DNA of 64,000 nt from Nocardioides furvisabuli (GCF_021083185.1 NZ_JAIGQB010000004.1:124001-188000); one strand, 5' to 3'. Counted from the stretch's first letter, positions 46,752 through 56,760 are shown. Notes: generated from the letters alone by a model not told the origin. Translations and numbers: made by a program.

Positions 46752-48290
46752 TCAGCTGAGCGGCGTGCCCTCCGCCGGCGCGGGTGCGACCGGGGTGGGA
46801 GAGGAGTCCCCGCCGGTGCGGGCGTACTTCTGGATCAGCTGCTCGACGTCGAGGCCGGTCGTGGTCTTCAGCAGCTCCATCGTCTGGACGAAGTTGTTCG
46901 TCACCTGCTTGGACAGCTCGCCGGCACCGTCGGCGGAGATCACGGTCAGCTTGTCGATCCCGGCCATCGGGCGGGCCAGCTCGGCGGCCACCTTCGGCAT
47001 CACCTCGATGAGCATCTGGAGCACCGCGGCCTCGTTGTAGCCGGCGAAGGCGGCGGCCTTCTTGTCCATCGCCTCGGCCTCGGCCTGGCCCGCGGCCAGG
47101 ATCGCGGCGGCCTGGGCCTCGCCCTCGGCGCGGAGGGCGTCGGCCTCGGCCACGCGGCGGGCCTTCTCGGCCTCACCGCGCTTGGCGCCCTCGATGGCCT
47201 CGGCCTCGGCGAGCGCGGAGCGCCGCGACTTCTCGCCCTCACCGGTCAGGCGCGCCTTCTCGGCCTCCGCCTCGGCGTTGGCGATGGACGACGCCTTGCG
47301 GGCTTCGGCCTCGAGGATCTCCGAGCTGCGACGGCCCTGGGCCTCGGTCTCGACGCGGTAGCGCTCGGCGTCGGCGGGCTTGCGGACCTCGGTGTCGAGC
47401 TGGCGCTCCTTGAGAGCGGCCTGCCGCACGGCGACCTTCTCCTGCTCCAGCAGGACGGCCTGGTCGCGGTCGGCCTGGGCGAGCGGGCCGGCGGCCGCGG
47501 CCTGCGCGTTGGCGGCGTCGGTCTCGGCCTTGATCTCTGCGCTCTTGAGGGCCAGGGCGCGCTGGGTGATCGCGATCTCCTGCTCGGCGGCGATGCGTGC
47601 CTGCTCGGCGGCCTGGCGGGCGTTGGCCTCGGCGATGGAGGCGAGCTGGTTGAGCTTGGCGGCCTCGGGACGACCGAGGTCGGCGAGGTAGGAGCCGTCG
47701 TCGGTGATGTCCTGGATCTGGAACGTGTCGAGCACGAGGCCCTGGCCGGTGAGCGAGGACTCCGACTCCTCGGCCACCCGCTGGGCGAAGGCGGCCCGGT
47801 CCCGGATGATCTGCTCCACCGACATCGACCCGACGATGGACCGGAGGGCACCGGCGAGGACCTCCTGGGTGAAGGTCTCGATCTCGTCCTGCTGGCTCAG
47901 GAAGCGCTGGCCGGCGGCGCGGATGGAGTCCTCGTTGCCGCCGACCTTGACCAGCGCGACGCCGTCGAGGTTGAGCTTGATGCCCTGGCCGGAGACCGCG
48001 CCGCGGATCTGCACCGAGATGCGGCGCGAGGACAGGTCCAGGGTCGCCAGTCGCTGGACGAACGGGATGACGAACACGCCGCCACCCATCACGACCTTCT
48101 GCCCCGAGAGGTCGGTCGAGATCTCACCGGTCTCCGGGTTGCGCACCTCGCCCTTGCCCTTGCGTCCGGTGACGATGAACGACTCGTTGGGCCCCGCCAC
48201 CTTGTAGCGCGTGGTGACCAGCAGCGCGAGCAGCACCAGCAGGACGACGAGGCCGATCACAGCAGTGACGACCGGGGACAGACCGAACAT
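46752..48290 (-). CDS. floA: Flotillin-like SPFH-domain protein
   Basis: 512 residues. One N-terminal membrane helix (VVTAVIGLVVLLVLLALLVT) then an SPFH/band 7 domain (residues about 30-220) and a long Ala/Glu-rich coiled coil (about 225-430) with repeated AEAEKAR-type heptads, ending in a short Pro-rich tail. Typical flotillin, which organises membrane microdomains. The gene follows the NfeD-like gene by 32 bases, a pairing well known for SPFH proteins, so both likely act as one membrane complex. The symbol follows Bacillus usage and is loose. Confidence 0.85.
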   Translation of the reverse strand: MFGLSPVVTAVIGLVVLLVLLALLVTTRYKVAGPNESFIVTGRKGKGEVRNPETGEISTDLSGQKVVMGGGVFVIPFVQRLATLDLSSRRISVQIRGAVSGQGIKLNLDGVALVKVGGNEDSIRAAGQRFLSQQDEIETFTQEVLAGALRSIVGSMSVEQIIRDRAAFAQRVAEESESSLTGQGLVLDTFQIQDITDDGSYLADLGRPEAAKLNQLASIAEANARQAAEQARIAAEQEIAITQRALALKSAEIKAETDAANAQAAAAGPLAQADRDQAVLLEQEKVAVRQAALKERQLDTEVRKPADAERYRVETEAQGRRSSEILEAEARKASSIANAEAEAEKARLTGEGEKSRRSALAEAEAIEGAKRGEAEKARRVAEADALRAEGEAQAAAILAAGQAEAEAMDKKAAAFAGYNEAAVLQMLIEVMPKVAAELARPMAGIDKLTVISADGAGELSKQVTNNFVQTMELLKTTTGLDVEQLIQKYARTGGDSSPTPVAPAPAEGTPLS

Positions 48291-48322
48291 GTAGGGCTCC
48301 TAGCGGCGTACGGAAGAGGCGG

Positions 48323-48820
48323 TCACGGGAGGAACAGGGGCTCGACCTGGACGGCGGTGGGCGAGATGACCTGGGTGACGCTGACCTGGGTGCCGGCGGG
48401 CACGGCGACGCTCGAGCGTGCGTTGAGCCGGGTGAGGTGGCCGGCGACGCTGATCGAGACGACGCCGAAGCCGTCCTCGGGGATCGCGCTGACGACCTGG
48501 CCGATCTTCTCGACCATGTCGGAGGTGCGGACGGTGTCGGTCTCGCCGGTGCCGTGGAGGAATCGCGACGCCTTGGCGGCGACCGCGCCGAGGAGCACCC
48601 CGAGCACGAGTCCGATGACGACGGCGAGCGACGTCGAGCCCGTCGCCTCGAGGGCGATCGCCCCACCGAATCCGAGGGCGCCGAGGAAGCCGGCCAGTGC
48701 CTCGGTGGAGAAGAAGCCGGCGCTGAGCCCCTCCAGCGCGCCGTCGAGCACGTCACCGAAGACCAGCGCGACGAGCAGGAGCAGTACGCCGAGCGCGCCG
48801 AGCACCAGGAACACGGTCAC
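48323..48820 (-). CDS. NfeD-like membrane protein
   Basis: 165 residues from GTG 48820 behind GGAGG. Three hydrophobic segments in the first 80 residues (FLVLGALGVLLLLVALVFG; a Gly/Leu-rich middle segment; VVIGLVLGVLLGAVAA) and a C-terminal OB-fold-like domain (GQVVSAIPEDGFGVVSISVA, AGTQVSVTQVI). This short form of NfeD lacks the protease domain. It precedes the flotillin-like gene in one transcription unit and is expected to anchor or tune it. Confidence 0.75.
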   Translation of the reverse strand: MTVFLVLGALGVLLLLVALVFGDVLDGALEGLSAGFFSTEALAGFLGALGFGGAIALEATGSTSLAVVIGLVLGVLLGAVAAKASRFLHGTGETDTVRTSDMVEKIGQVVSAIPEDGFGVVSISVAGHLTRLNARSSVAVPAGTQVSVTQVISPTAVQVEPLFLP

Positions 48821-48927
48821 GATGCCTCCCCCGACTCACCTGCACGACGCCGATGTCGCGCACACCCTAGCCGCACCCTTCCCCCTCGGGGTGGGTTCAT
48901 GCCGACGGTCGCTGTCCGGCGTACGCG

Positions 48928-49812
48928 TCAGGCGAGCACGTGCGCGCCGGCGACCGGCCCGGTGGCGGTGAGCACGACGTCGTGGTCCGCGGAGAGCCCC
49001 GCCAGCACCTCCATCGCGCCGTCGACGGAGTCGCAGAGGAAGACGCACGTCGGCCCCGACCCGGACACCAGGCCACGCAGCGCGCCGGCGGCCTCGCCGC
49101 GCTCGATCAGCGCGCCGAGCTCAGGACGCAGGTCGATGGCGGGCTCCTGCAGGTCGTTGTGCAGCGCCCGCGCGAGGCGTACGGGCTCCCCGGTGGCCAG
49201 CGCTGCGAGCAGCTCGGTCGGTTCGGCCGGACGCTCCGGCGCGTCCGGGAAGAGCCGGTCGAAGTGGCGGTACACGTCGGGGGTGGAGAGCCCCACGGCG
49301 GCGGGGACCGCCACCCACCACCACATGCCGTGGTCCTCGATCGGCTCCACCAGCTCGCCGCGGCCCCGACCCCGCGCGGTGCCACCGACGAGGGAGAACG
49401 GCACGTCGCTGCCGAGTCGGGCAGCCTGGGCGAGGAGCACGTCATCGCCCTGACCCAGCTCGTGCAGCCGGTCGTGCGCCACCAGGGCCGCTGCTGCGTC
49501 GGCCGAGCCACCTGCCATGCCGCCGGCGACCGGGATCTGCTTGTTGATCTGCACCAGGTGCCCGTCGTCGCAAGGCACCTGCGCGACGGCCCGGAGCGCG
49601 ATGTTGGTCGCGTCCACGGGGATGTCACGGAAGTCGATGTAGGGGGACCCGAGGACCGACACCGAGTCCGCGCCCGCCGTCGTCAGCGTGAGGTCGTCGT
49701 AGAGCGAGATCGCCTGGTAGACGGTGTCGAGGGGGTGGAAGCCGTCCTCGCGGGCGCGACCGACCCCGAGGTGGAGGTTGATCTTGGCCGCCGCGCGGAC
49801 CGTGATGCTCAT
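48928..49812 (-). CDS. ispE: 4-diphosphocytidyl-2-C-methyl-D-erythritol kinase
   Basis: 294 residues; GHMP kinase fold. Substrate/ATP loop [19 protein letters not shown] is present, as is the N-terminal [11 protein letters not shown]. It phosphorylates CDP-methylerythritol in the non-mevalonate isoprenoid pathway. The ATG overlaps the rsmA stop as ATGA, so it is translationally coupled. rpfB-rsmA-ispE is a conserved actinobacterial string. No unusual features. Confidence 0.95.
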   Translation of the reverse strand: MSITVRAAAKINLHLGVGRAREDGFHPLDTVYQAISLYDDLTLTTAGADSVSVLGSPYIDFRDIPVDATNIALRAVAQVPCDDGHLVQINKQIPVAGGMAGGSADAAAALVAHDRLHELGQGDDVLLAQAARLGSDVPFSLVGGTARGRGRGELVEPIEDHGMWWWVAVPAAVGLSTPDVYRHFDRLFPDAPERPAEPTELLAALATGEPVRLARALHNDLQEPAIDLRPELGALIERGEAAGALRGLVSGSGPTCVFLCDSVDGAMEVLAGLSADHDVVLTATGPVAGAHVLA

Positions 49813-50708
49813 GCGGGCCCGGAGGGTCGTGAGGGGTGCACGCCCTGGGCCGCGAGGCCCTCCGCGATCCGGGCGAAGTCCTCGACGGTCAGCACCTCGC
49901 CGCGGGCGGTCGGGTCGACGCCCGCGGACTCCAGGGCGGCGGTGGCGACCTCGGCCGAGCCGGCGACACCGCGCAGCGCGGCCCGGACCTGCTTGCGACG
50001 CTGGGCGAAGGCGGCGTCGACGACGGCGAAGACCGCCTCGCGGGTCGCGGTGGTCCGCGGCGGCTCGCGGCGGGTCCAGGCGACCAGCCCCGAGTCGACG
50101 TTGGGGGCCGGCCAGAAGACGTTGCGCCCGATCGCACCGGCACGGCGCACGTCGGCGAACCAGGCGGCCTTGACGCTCGGCACGCCGTAGGTCTTGGACC
50201 CGGGCCCTGCGGCAAGGCGGTCGGCCACCTCGGCCTGCACCATCACCAGCCCGCGCTCCAGCGACGGCAGCAGCGTCAGCAGGTGGATGAGCACCGGGAC
50301 GGACACGTTGTAGGGGAGGTTGGCGACCAGCGCGGTCGGGGCGGGCCCCGGCAGCCCCTCGACGCGCATCGCGTCGGCCAGCACGACCTCGAAACGGTCG
50401 GCCTGAGCAGGGGCGTACGCCGCGATCGTGGCCGGCAGCCGCTCGGCGAGCAGCGGGTCGAGCTCGATGGCGATCACGCGCTGGGCGACCTCGAGCAGGG
50501 CCAGCGTCAGGGAGCCCAGGCCGGGGCCGACCTCGACGACGACGTCGCCGCCGGTGATGCCGGACTCACGGACGATCCGGCGCACGGTGTTGGCGTCGAT
50601 GACGAAGTTCTGGCCCTTCTGCTTCGTCGGCCGCAGGTCGAGCTCGGCGGCGATCTGACGCACCTCGGCCGGCCCGAGGAGCCTCGGGCCGGCCGGGTTC
50701 GTGGTCAT
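49809..50708 (-). CDS. rsmA: 16S rRNA dimethyladenosine transferase
   Basis: 299 residues from ATG 50708. Dimethylates the two adjacent adenines in the 3' terminal helix of 16S rRNA. N-terminal [21 protein letters not shown] motif [17 protein letters not shown], and catalytic [15 protein letters not shown] are intact; the C-terminal helical domain with [14 protein letters not shown] is complete. A TAGGCT hexamer eight bases upstream suggests a leaderless or very short-leader message. Coupled to ispE by a 4-base overlap. Confidence 0.95.
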   Translation of the reverse strand: MTTNPAGPRLLGPAEVRQIAAELDLRPTKQKGQNFVIDANTVRRIVRESGITGGDVVVEVGPGLGSLTLALLEVAQRVIAIELDPLLAERLPATIAAYAPAQADRFEVVLADAMRVEGLPGPAPTALVANLPYNVSVPVLIHLLTLLPSLERGLVMVQAEVADRLAAGPGSKTYGVPSVKAAWFADVRRAGAIGRNVFWPAPNVDSGLVAWTRREPPRTTATREAVFAVVDAAFAQRRKQVRAALRGVAGSAEVATAALESAGVDPTARGEVLTVEDFARIAEGLAAQGVHPSRPSGPA

Positions 50709-50740
50709 GGTGGGCAAGCCTAGTGGGCGCTCCCGGGGGC

Positions 50741-51886
50741 TCAGCGCAGGCCGAGCTTGGCCGAGCAGCTCGGCCACTGGCCCCAGCCGGCCCGGGCCTG
50801 CAGGATCTGCCCGCGCTTGATCTGCTCCTCGCGGCTGTGCTGGTGCGGCAGGCCGCTGCCGCCGACCGAGCGCCAGGTCGCGGCACTGAACTGCAGGCCG
50901 CCGTAGTAGCCGTTGCCGGTGTTGATGGCCCAGTTGCCACCGGACTCGCACCGGGCGAGGGCGTCCCACACCGTGCTGCCGCCGGCGAAGTTGGCGCCCG
51001 GCTCCTCGGGCTCCTCCTTGGTGCCGACCGCGACGATCGTCGGCACGGGCTTCACACGGACCGAGGCCCGCACGACCTTGCGGGCCACGAGCTCCCCGTC
51101 GACGTAGCGCAGGCGGTAGGTCACGGCGCGTACGCCGTCACGACCGGCCTGCACGACCTCCTCCTCGCCCTCGAGCATGGAGGCGTCCTCGCGCTCGACG
51201 ACCGGGGCGTCGACGACCTCGCGCTGCACCTTGCGGGTGGCGATGCGGATGTCGGTGACGACGACCTTGTCGCCGTCGCTGATCTCGGTGCGCAGCGGAG
51301 GCGTCACCTTGTCGTGCTTGTCGACCTCGAAGTCCATGGACTCCAGCACGTCGGCGACGGTCAGCGCGGTGACCGTGCGCTTGCGCAGGTCCTTGGCGCC
51401 GAGCTTGAGGTGCACGACCTTGGGCGTGACGACCTCGAGCGTGAGGCCGCCGCGACCGATCGAGGAGCTGCGGCTGGCGGACAGGTCGGCGCCGTCGAAG
51501 CGGCGGCCGATCTCGCCGAGCGCGCTCGCGACGTCGGTGGAGTTCACCCAGTAGGTGGAGGTCTCGCCGTCGACGGCGAGCTCGAGCGGGCGGCCGAACT
51601 GGACGGCGATGGCAGTCCCGTCGGAGACCGACTCGTCCGCCGCGGGGGCGACCAGGTCCTTGTCGGTGACCTCGATGCCCTCGGCCGCGAGCACGTCGGC
51701 GACGGTGTCACCGATGGCGCTGACCTGACGGGTCTCCCCGTCGAGGGTGAGGGTCACGTCCTTGCTGAGGGCGGCGTAGCCGACCGTGGTGCCTGCGACG
51801 GCCGCCACGACGACCGCCACGAGGGTCGCCAGCACGGCGCGTGAGTTGAGCCTGGACCTGCTGAGCTGCGCGAGACGAGAGCGCAC
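50741..51886 (-). CDS. rpfB: Resuscitation-promoting factor, RpfB type
   Basis: 381 residues from GTG 51886 behind GGAGA. A membrane/signal helix at residues 18-45 ([22 protein letters not shown]), DUF348 repeats ([21 protein letters not shown] and related segments), a G5 domain ([21 protein letters not shown] region), and the C-terminal transglycosylase-like Rpf domain [20 protein letters not shown], containing the catalytic glutamate. It cuts peptidoglycan to restart growth of dormant cells. It sits upstream of rsmA-ispE as in mycobacteria. The 278-base leader 51887-52164 shows AT-richer promoter-like sequence around 52050-52080 but no riboswitch I recognise. Confidence 0.93.
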   Translation of the reverse strand: MRSRLAQLSRSRLNSRAVLATLVAVVVAAVAGTTVGYAALSKDVTLTLDGETRQVSAIGDTVADVLAAEGIEVTDKDLVAPAADESVSDGTAIAVQFGRPLELAVDGETSTYWVNSTDVASALGEIGRRFDGADLSASRSSSIGRGGLTLEVVTPKVVHLKLGAKDLRKRTVTALTVADVLESMDFEVDKHDKVTPPLRTEISDGDKVVVTDIRIATRKVQREVVDAPVVEREDASMLEGEEEVVQAGRDGVRAVTYRLRYVDGELVARKVVRASVRVKPVPTIVAVGTKEEPEEPGANFAGGSTVWDALARCESGGNWAINTGNGYYGGLQFSAATWRSVGGSGLPHQHSREEQIKRGQILQARAGWGQWPSCSAKLGLR

Positions 51887-52164
51887 GATTCTCCGAACGT
51901 CGTACTTCCCGGGCCTCGGGGGCAGCACTCCTCCACCTGCGGCTGCGCGGCGACCACGGTGGGGCTGTGGAGCCGTACGACGTGCGAGCGGGGGTCTCGC
52001 AGGACCGGCCCGACCCGGTCCAACGCGTGCCGCCGAAATCACTCCCGATCCCGGCCAACAATCACAAGACGATAACGACGACCGGCCCGGACGCAAACTC
52101 GAACGCCGGGATTTGCACGAGACTCCGGTCACCACTGACCGTCCGGCAGGGTCCTCGGCGCGAC

Positions 52165-53079
52165 CTACCAGGAGCCCCCGAAGGCGGTCTCGGTGTTGTC
52201 GTCGATGGCCCGGCAGAGCTCCTCGAGGTCGGCGCCGAGGACGTCGGCCATCGCCCGCACGGTGAGCGGCACGAGGTAGGACGCGTTGGGCCGGCCGCGG
52301 TGCGGCGTGGGCGTGAGGTAGGGCGCGTCGGTCTCCACCAGCACCCGGTCGCGCGGGGTGACCGCGAGCGCGCTGCGCAGCGGGGCGGCGTTCTTGAAGG
52401 TGACCGTCCCGGCGAAGCTGAGGTGCGCGCCGCGGTCGAGGCAGCGGCGCGCGAAGGCGTCGTCGCCGGAGAAGCAGTGCATCACCCAGCGCTCGGGCGC
52501 ACCCTCCTCGTCGAGGACGCGCAGCACGTCGTCGTGGGCCTCGCGGTCGTGGATGACGAGCGTCTTGTCGAGGCGCTTGGCCAGCTCGATGTGGCGGCGG
52601 AAGCTCTCCTCCTGCGCGGCCCACCCCGCCTCGCCGGTGCCGCTCTGTGCGTGACGGAAGCGGTCGAGGCCGGTCTCGCCGATCGCGCGGACCTTGTCGT
52701 GCGCGGTGGCGAGCCGCTCGATCTCCTCGATCGCGGCGTCGAGCTCGCCGGTGGCGGCCAGGCGCGGCGCCTCGTTGGGGTGCAGTGCGACGCCGGCCAC
52801 GAGCGCGTCGTGCTCGGCGGCCGCGGCCACCGCCCAGCGCGCGCCCGGCAGGTCGCACCCGATCTGCACGATCCGCGGCACCCCGACGGCGGCGGCCGCG
52901 GCGACCGCCTCCTCGGTGGAGATCCAGTCGCCGTCGGCGATGTCGAGGTGGCAGTGGTTGTCCACGACCGGGTGCGGCAGCGGCTCGGGTGCGGGCGGGC
53001 GCTCGCGGTCGCGCCGTGCACCGGACGTCTCCTCCGTGGCGGCGCGGCTGCGGGTCGGTCCGTGGTCAGCGGTGGACAA
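52165..53079 (-). CDS. tatD: TatD-family metal-dependent nuclease
   Basis: 304 residues if TTG 53079 is used. TIM-barrel hydrolase motifs: NHCHLD, AIGETGLDRFR, VIHDREAHDD, HCFSGD and ETDAPYLTP with all metal ligands. Relatives are 3'-5' exonucleases/deoxyribonucleases in DNA repair. The TTG start overlaps the rsmI stop by 14 bases; no better start exists before the conserved VVDNHCHLD, though the first 38 residues are poorly conserved-looking and a later start is possible. rsmI-tatD-rpfB-rsmA-ispE is conserved in actinobacteria. Confidence 0.9.
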   Translation of the reverse strand: MSTADHGPTRSRAATEETSGARRDRERPPAPEPLPHPVVDNHCHLDIADGDWISTEEAVAAAAAVGVPRIVQIGCDLPGARWAVAAAAEHDALVAGVALHPNEAPRLAATGELDAAIEEIERLATAHDKVRAIGETGLDRFRHAQSGTGEAGWAAQEESFRRHIELAKRLDKTLVIHDREAHDDVLRVLDEEGAPERWVMHCFSGDDAFARRCLDRGAHLSFAGTVTFKNAAPLRSALAVTPRDRVLVETDAPYLTPTPHRGRPNASYLVPLTVRAMADVLGADLEELCRAIDDNTETAFGGSW

Positions 53080-53896
53080 CGTCGTACACCTCCCGCTTCG
53101 GCAGGCCGGCGCGCTTGGCCACCTCGACGATCGCCTCCTTGCGCGTCGAGCCGCTCGCCTCGAGCTCGGCCACGGCCGTACGCAGCGAGCCGGGGTCGGT
53201 GCCCACGGCGGGGGCGCCGCTGGAGCCCTCGACCACGATGGTCACCTCGCCGCGGATGCCGTCGGCCGCCCAGGCGGCGAGCTCGGCGAGCGGACCGCGG
53301 CGTACTTCCTCGTAGGTCTTGGTCAGCTCGCGGCACACCGCGGCGGGCCGGTCGTCGCCGAGCGCCTCGGCCATCGCGACGAGCGCAGCCTCGGTGCGGT
53401 GCGGTGCCTCGAAGAAGACCATCGTGCGCTCCTCGGCGGCCAGCGCCGCGAGCCGTCGGCCCCGCTCGCCAGCCTTGCGCGGCAGGAAGCCCTCGAAGCA
53501 GAAGCGGTCGACCGGCAGGCCGCTGACCGCCAGCGCGGTGAGCACCGCGCTGGGGCCGGGCACGGCCGTGACCCGTACGTCGTGCTCGACCGCGGCGGCC
53601 ACCAGCCGGTAGCCCGGGTCGGAGACGCTCGGCATGCCGGCGTCGGTCACCAGCACCACGCGCTCGCCGGCGAGCAGGGCCTCGAGCAGGACGGGCGTAC
53701 GGGCCTGCTCGTTGCCCTCGAAGTAGGAGACCACCCGTGCCGACAGCGTGACGTCGAGGTCGGCGCACAGGCGCTTGAGGCGCCGGGTGTCCTCCGCGGC
53801 GACGACATCTGCGCCGGCGAGCTCGGCCGCCAGGCGCGGCGGCGCGTCACCGGCCTGGCCGATCGGGGTGCCCGCGAGGACCAGGACGCCAGACAT
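53066..53896 (-). CDS. rsmI: 16S rRNA (cytidine(1402)-2'-O)-methyltransferase
   Basis: 276 residues from ATG 53896. Tetrapyrrole-methylase-type fold: GVLVLAGTPIGQAGDAPPRL, VAAEDTRRLKRL, VTDAGMPSVSDPGYRLV and VPGPSAVLTALAVSGLP. It methylates the ribose of C1402 in 16S rRNA. Residues 1-4 of the longer reading (MIGR) lack support. The 3' end overlaps the tatD start. Divergent from the mannosyltransferase gene with a short promoter gap. Confidence 0.93.
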   Translation of the reverse strand: MSGVLVLAGTPIGQAGDAPPRLAAELAGADVVAAEDTRRLKRLCADLDVTLSARVVSYFEGNEQARTPVLLEALLAGERVVLVTDAGMPSVSDPGYRLVAAAVEHDVRVTAVPGPSAVLTALAVSGLPVDRFCFEGFLPRKAGERGRRLAALAAEERTMVFFEAPHRTEAALVAMAEALGDDRPAAVCRELTKTYEEVRRGPLAELAAWAADGIRGEVTIVVEGSSGAPAVGTDPGSLRTAVAELEASGSTRKEAIVEVAKRAGLPKREVYDVVHR

Positions 53897-53951
53897 GCGC
53901 CCGATCATCGCAGGTGCTCCCCCGCCCGGGGCATCTGGCTAGAGTTCCGGC

Positions 53952-55532
53952 GTGACCCTGAGCGCCGCCGAGCGGAATCGTCCGCGCTGGCGCTCGGAGG
54001 ACCCGCTCCTCGGGTGGGTCGGGGCGGTCTGCCTTGCGGGCCTGGCCTTCTTCCTGCGGCGCTGGCACCTCGGCACCCCCCACGCGTTCTCGTTCGACGA
54101 GACCTACTACGCCAAGGACGCGTGGTCGCTGCTCAACCACGGCTACGTGCGCGGCTACGTCGAGGACGCGGACAAGACGATCCTCAACGGCGACGTGACC
54201 GGACTGTGGCAGGACGGGCCGTCGATGATCGTCCACCCGGAGGTCGGCAAGTGGCTGATCGCGGGCGGGATCGAGCTCTTCGGGATGGAGCCGTCGGGCT
54301 GGCGCTTCGCCTCGGCGCTGGTCGGCGCGCTCATGGTGCTGGTGATGTGCCGGTTCGTGCGTCGTGTGACCGGCTCGACGGTGCTCGGGCTCGTGGCCGG
54401 GCTGCTGCTGTCGATCGACGGGCTCCACCTCGTGCTCTCCCGGCTGGCGCTGCTCGACATCTTCCTGGCGTTCTTCCTCCTGTGCGGCGTGCACTGCGTG
54501 GTGGCCGACCGGCAGTGGCTGCGCGAGCGCCTCGCCTCGGGACGGCACTCGCGGGCACTGGGCCTGTGGCGCCCGTGGCTGCTGCTCGGCGGCGTCGCCT
54601 TCGGCCTCGCGTGCGGCACGAAGTGGTCGGCCGCCTACACCCTGGCCGCCTTCGGGCTCCTGGCCTGGCTGTGGAGCGCCGGCGCGCGCCGCGCCTTCGG
54701 CCAGCGCCGACCCCTGCTGCGCTCGCTGGTCCTCGACGGGCTGCCGGCCTTCGTGGCGCTGGTCGGGGTCGCCGCGGCGACGTACGTCGCGTCCTGGACC
54801 GGCTGGCTCGTGCACGCCGAGGCGTACGAGCAGGCGTTCAGCAACACGCAGTACACCTCCTACGGCGGCGGGGAGCAGTGGCCGACCGCGACCGAGCCCG
54901 ACGCCGAGGGCCTGGGCGAGGTGCGCCAGTCCCTGCGGTCCCTGTGGAGCTACCACCAGGACGTCTACACCTTCCACAGCCACTTCCTCGACGACTCGAC
55001 CCACGTCTACGCCTCCAGGCCGTCGACGTGGCTGGTGATGGGTCGGCCGGTGGGGGTCGATGCGCAGACCGACATCCGGCCCGGCACGCAGGGGTGCGAG
55101 GCGCCCTCCGACTCCTCCTGCATCCGACAGGTCCTGCTGATCGGCAACCCGGTCATCTGGTGGGGCGGCTGCCTGGCGATGGTCGCCTCGCTGCTGCTGT
55201 GGGTGGGGGCCCGCGACTGGCGCCACGGCGTCGCGGTGGTGGGACTGGCCAGCACCTGGTTGCCGTGGTTCCTCTACGACGACCGGCCGATCTTCTTCTT
55301 CTACGCGATCACCTGCCTGCCCTTCCTGGTGCTGTCCCTCGCGCTGGCGATGGGGCACCTGATCGGGACCACCGACATGCCGACCCCGCGGCGTACGTTC
55401 GGGGTGGTGGTGGCCGGGAGCTACACCGTGCTCGCGCTGGTCGCCTTCGCGTGGTTCTGGCCCATCTGGACCGACGCCCTGCTGACCAAGTCCGAGTGGG
55501 ACGCCCGGATCTGGTTCCAGCGCTGGATCTGA
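53952..55532 (+). CDS. pmt: Protein O-mannosyltransferase (PMT family)
   Basis: 526 residues from GTG 53952, exactly six bases after TAGAGT. GT39-type integral membrane enzyme: an acidic DE pair in the first external loop (FSFDETYYAKD), about ten hydrophobic helices, and HLVLSRLALLDIFLAFFLL. It moves mannose from polyprenyl-phosphate mannose to Ser/Thr of exported proteins, as shown for mycobacterial Rv1002c, which also lies near rsmI. The shared gene order supports orthology. C-terminal residues YDDRPIFFFYAI are typical. Confidence 0.9.
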   Translation: MTLSAAERNRPRWRSEDPLLGWVGAVCLAGLAFFLRRWHLGTPHAFSFDETYYAKDAWSLLNHGYVRGYVEDADKTILNGDVTGLWQDGPSMIVHPEVGKWLIAGGIELFGMEPSGWRFASALVGALMVLVMCRFVRRVTGSTVLGLVAGLLLSIDGLHLVLSRLALLDIFLAFFLLCGVHCVVADRQWLRERLASGRHSRALGLWRPWLLLGGVAFGLACGTKWSAAYTLAAFGLLAWLWSAGARRAFGQRRPLLRSLVLDGLPAFVALVGVAAATYVASWTGWLVHAEAYEQAFSNTQYTSYGGGEQWPTATEPDAEGLGEVRQSLRSLWSYHQDVYTFHSHFLDDSTHVYASRPSTWLVMGRPVGVDAQTDIRPGTQGCEAPSDSSCIRQVLLIGNPVIWWGGCLAMVASLLLWVGARDWRHGVAVVGLASTWLPWFLYDDRPIFFFYAITCLPFLVLSLALAMGHLIGTTDMPTPRRTFGVVVAGSYTVLALVAFAWFWPIWTDALLTKSEWDARIWFQRWI

Positions 55533-55699
55533 CACCGGGCGCAGCGGTCCGGTCCACGGGCGGCCAAACCCAAAGGTTCAGCCGAGGTTCGGTCAAGATC
55601 GAACGCATTGGCCCGTCGGCAGTTCTCATTCCTCCCGAACCCGAGGACGATGGACCAACCCCGGTCTCCGGGGTCGACGCCATGGGAGGGAGCGTTGAG

Positions 55700-55933
55700 A
55701 TGGACTCCACGATGATCCACGTGTGCTTGCAGACCGAGGGTGCACCCACCCCCGAGGGGCACGCAGTCGGTGAGCGCTGGGTGTGCTCCTGTGGTGACGG
55801 CTTCGTCTACCGCGAGGGCTTCAACCGCGCCGGCTACCCGAGCCTCGAGTGGTGGCCGATGCCCCACGTGCCGCAGCCGCGCCAGGACAAGAAGGCGCGC
55901 CGCGGACTGCTGTTCGGCCCCCGCAAGGGCTGA
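55700..55933 (+). CDS. Small cysteine-containing protein, unknown
   Basis: 77 residues from ATG 55700 with GGGAGGG eight bases upstream. Contains HVCLQTEG then RWVCSCGDGFVYREGFNRAG, four cysteine/histidine positions that could hold a zinc or be surface exposed, and a basic C-terminal end (KKARRGLLFGPRKG). I recognise no family. The gap 55533-55699 before it holds no clear gene. ATG 55682 in the same frame is an alternative start without a good ribosome binding site. Confidence 0.6.
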   Translation: MDSTMIHVCLQTEGAPTPEGHAVGERWVCSCGDGFVYREGFNRAGYPSLEWWPMPHVPQPRQDKKARRGLLFGPRKG

Positions 55934-55954
55934 CCCCGGCGGCTGCCTCGGCCC

Positions 55955-56566
55955 TCACCAGGCGCCGGGGAAGCGAGCCGAGCCGGCGATCGTCATCAGC
56001 GTGACCACGACGGACACGGCCGTCGCGATCAGCAGCGCCTGGCCGAGGTGGCGCCGGCCCGGCACGAGGAGGAGCACCAGCCCGGCGAGCGCGACGAGCG
56101 CCGGCAGCACCCACGGCACGAGGACCGGCGACAGCACACCGGCCACGACGGCGAGCCCGACGCCTCCGGCAGCAGCCTTCCCGAGCGGCACGGGGCGCGG
56201 CGAGCGTGGCAGTCCCACCTCCGTCACGGGACCGGCCTCGGGGAGCTGGTCGGGGGCAAGGACGCGCAGCAGCAGGGTCAGCGTCGCGGGGTCCGCCACG
56301 ACCACGAGGTCGCGGTAGCGGTCCTCCACGGCGTGGCGGCGCACGAGCTCGTCGAGACGGTGTCCGCGGTCGACGTCGGGGAAGCGCACCGGCGCCAGGA
56401 GCACCTCCGGGACCGGCTCACGCCCGAGCGCCTCGACGACGCGCCTGGCCTCCGCGGTCGGCGCGGTGAGGACGCGGACCGATGAGCCCAGCCGGGCGCG
56501 CAGCCGTTCGACGTCCGCCGTCGCCGCCTGCACGCTCACCGTGAAGATGCGCTGGAGCTCGCTCAC
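55955..56566 (-). CDS. Membrane protein with an N-terminal soluble domain, unknown
   Basis: 203 residues from GTG 56566, exactly six bases after TACGGT. The N-terminal 125 residues are soluble and mixed alpha/beta (LQRIFTVSVQAATADVERLRARL ... RRVVEALGREPVPEVL); the C-terminal third contains three closely spaced hydrophobic segments (VGLAVVAGVLSPVLVPWVLPA, LVALAGLVLLLVPG, ALLIATAVSVVVTLMTIAG). No family recognised. Divergent from mscS across a structured intergenic segment. Confidence 0.6.
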   Translation of the reverse strand: MSELQRIFTVSVQAATADVERLRARLGSSVRVLTAPTAEARRVVEALGREPVPEVLLAPVRFPDVDRGHRLDELVRRHAVEDRYRDLVVVADPATLTLLLRVLAPDQLPEAGPVTEVGLPRSPRPVPLGKAAAGGVGLAVVAGVLSPVLVPWVLPALVALAGLVLLLVPGRRHLGQALLIATAVSVVVTLMTIAGSARFPGAW

Positions 56567-56622
56567 GCCCCGACCGTAGCGTCGCGGCTGGCGCCGCTGG
56601 CCGGCAGGCCCGGGATGCAGAG

Positions 56623-56760
56623 CAGCGGCGCGACCCACGGGGGGAGGGTCGCGCCGCTGCAGGTGCGTTGGGGGCCGCCCGTCGCTTCCTGGGGGGAACC
56701 GTGCACCAGCGGGAGCTCGGAGCACGGGTTGCGACGGGCGGCCCCGCGGAACGCGGCCGC
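56623..56760. ncRNA. Candidate structured RNA: series of strong nested hairpins
   Basis: In the 329-base gap 56567-56895, hairpin 1 has perfect 14-base arms (56623-56636 with 56646-56659). Hairpin 2 has perfect 15-base arms, GGGGCCGCCCGTCGC at 56671-56685 with its complement at 56731-56745; within its loop AACCGTGC pairs with GCACGGTT-like sequence, and inside that CCAGC-GGGA-GCT closes on a GNRA-type tetraloop. Hairpin 3 is CCGCG-GAA-CGCGG. Both strands could fold, so direction is open. It does not match SRP RNA, 6S, tmRNA or RNase P motifs that I know. Confidence 0.4.

Noticed and set aside
45279..48971. A 1,230-codon open frame antisense to the ABC-F, flotillin and NfeD genes
   Set aside because: Crosses three real genes and two intergenic gaps; low-complexity product with no motifs.
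51887..52164. c-di-AMP (ydaO) riboswitch upstream of rpfB
   Set aside because: The conserved G-rich and pseudoknot elements are missing on the minus strand; only an AT-richer promoter-like part is visible.
56623..56760. SRP RNA, 6S RNA or tmRNA as identity of the structured segment
   Set aside because: No GGAAG-GAAGCAG apical motif, no tmRNA tag frame and no 6S central-bubble layout.
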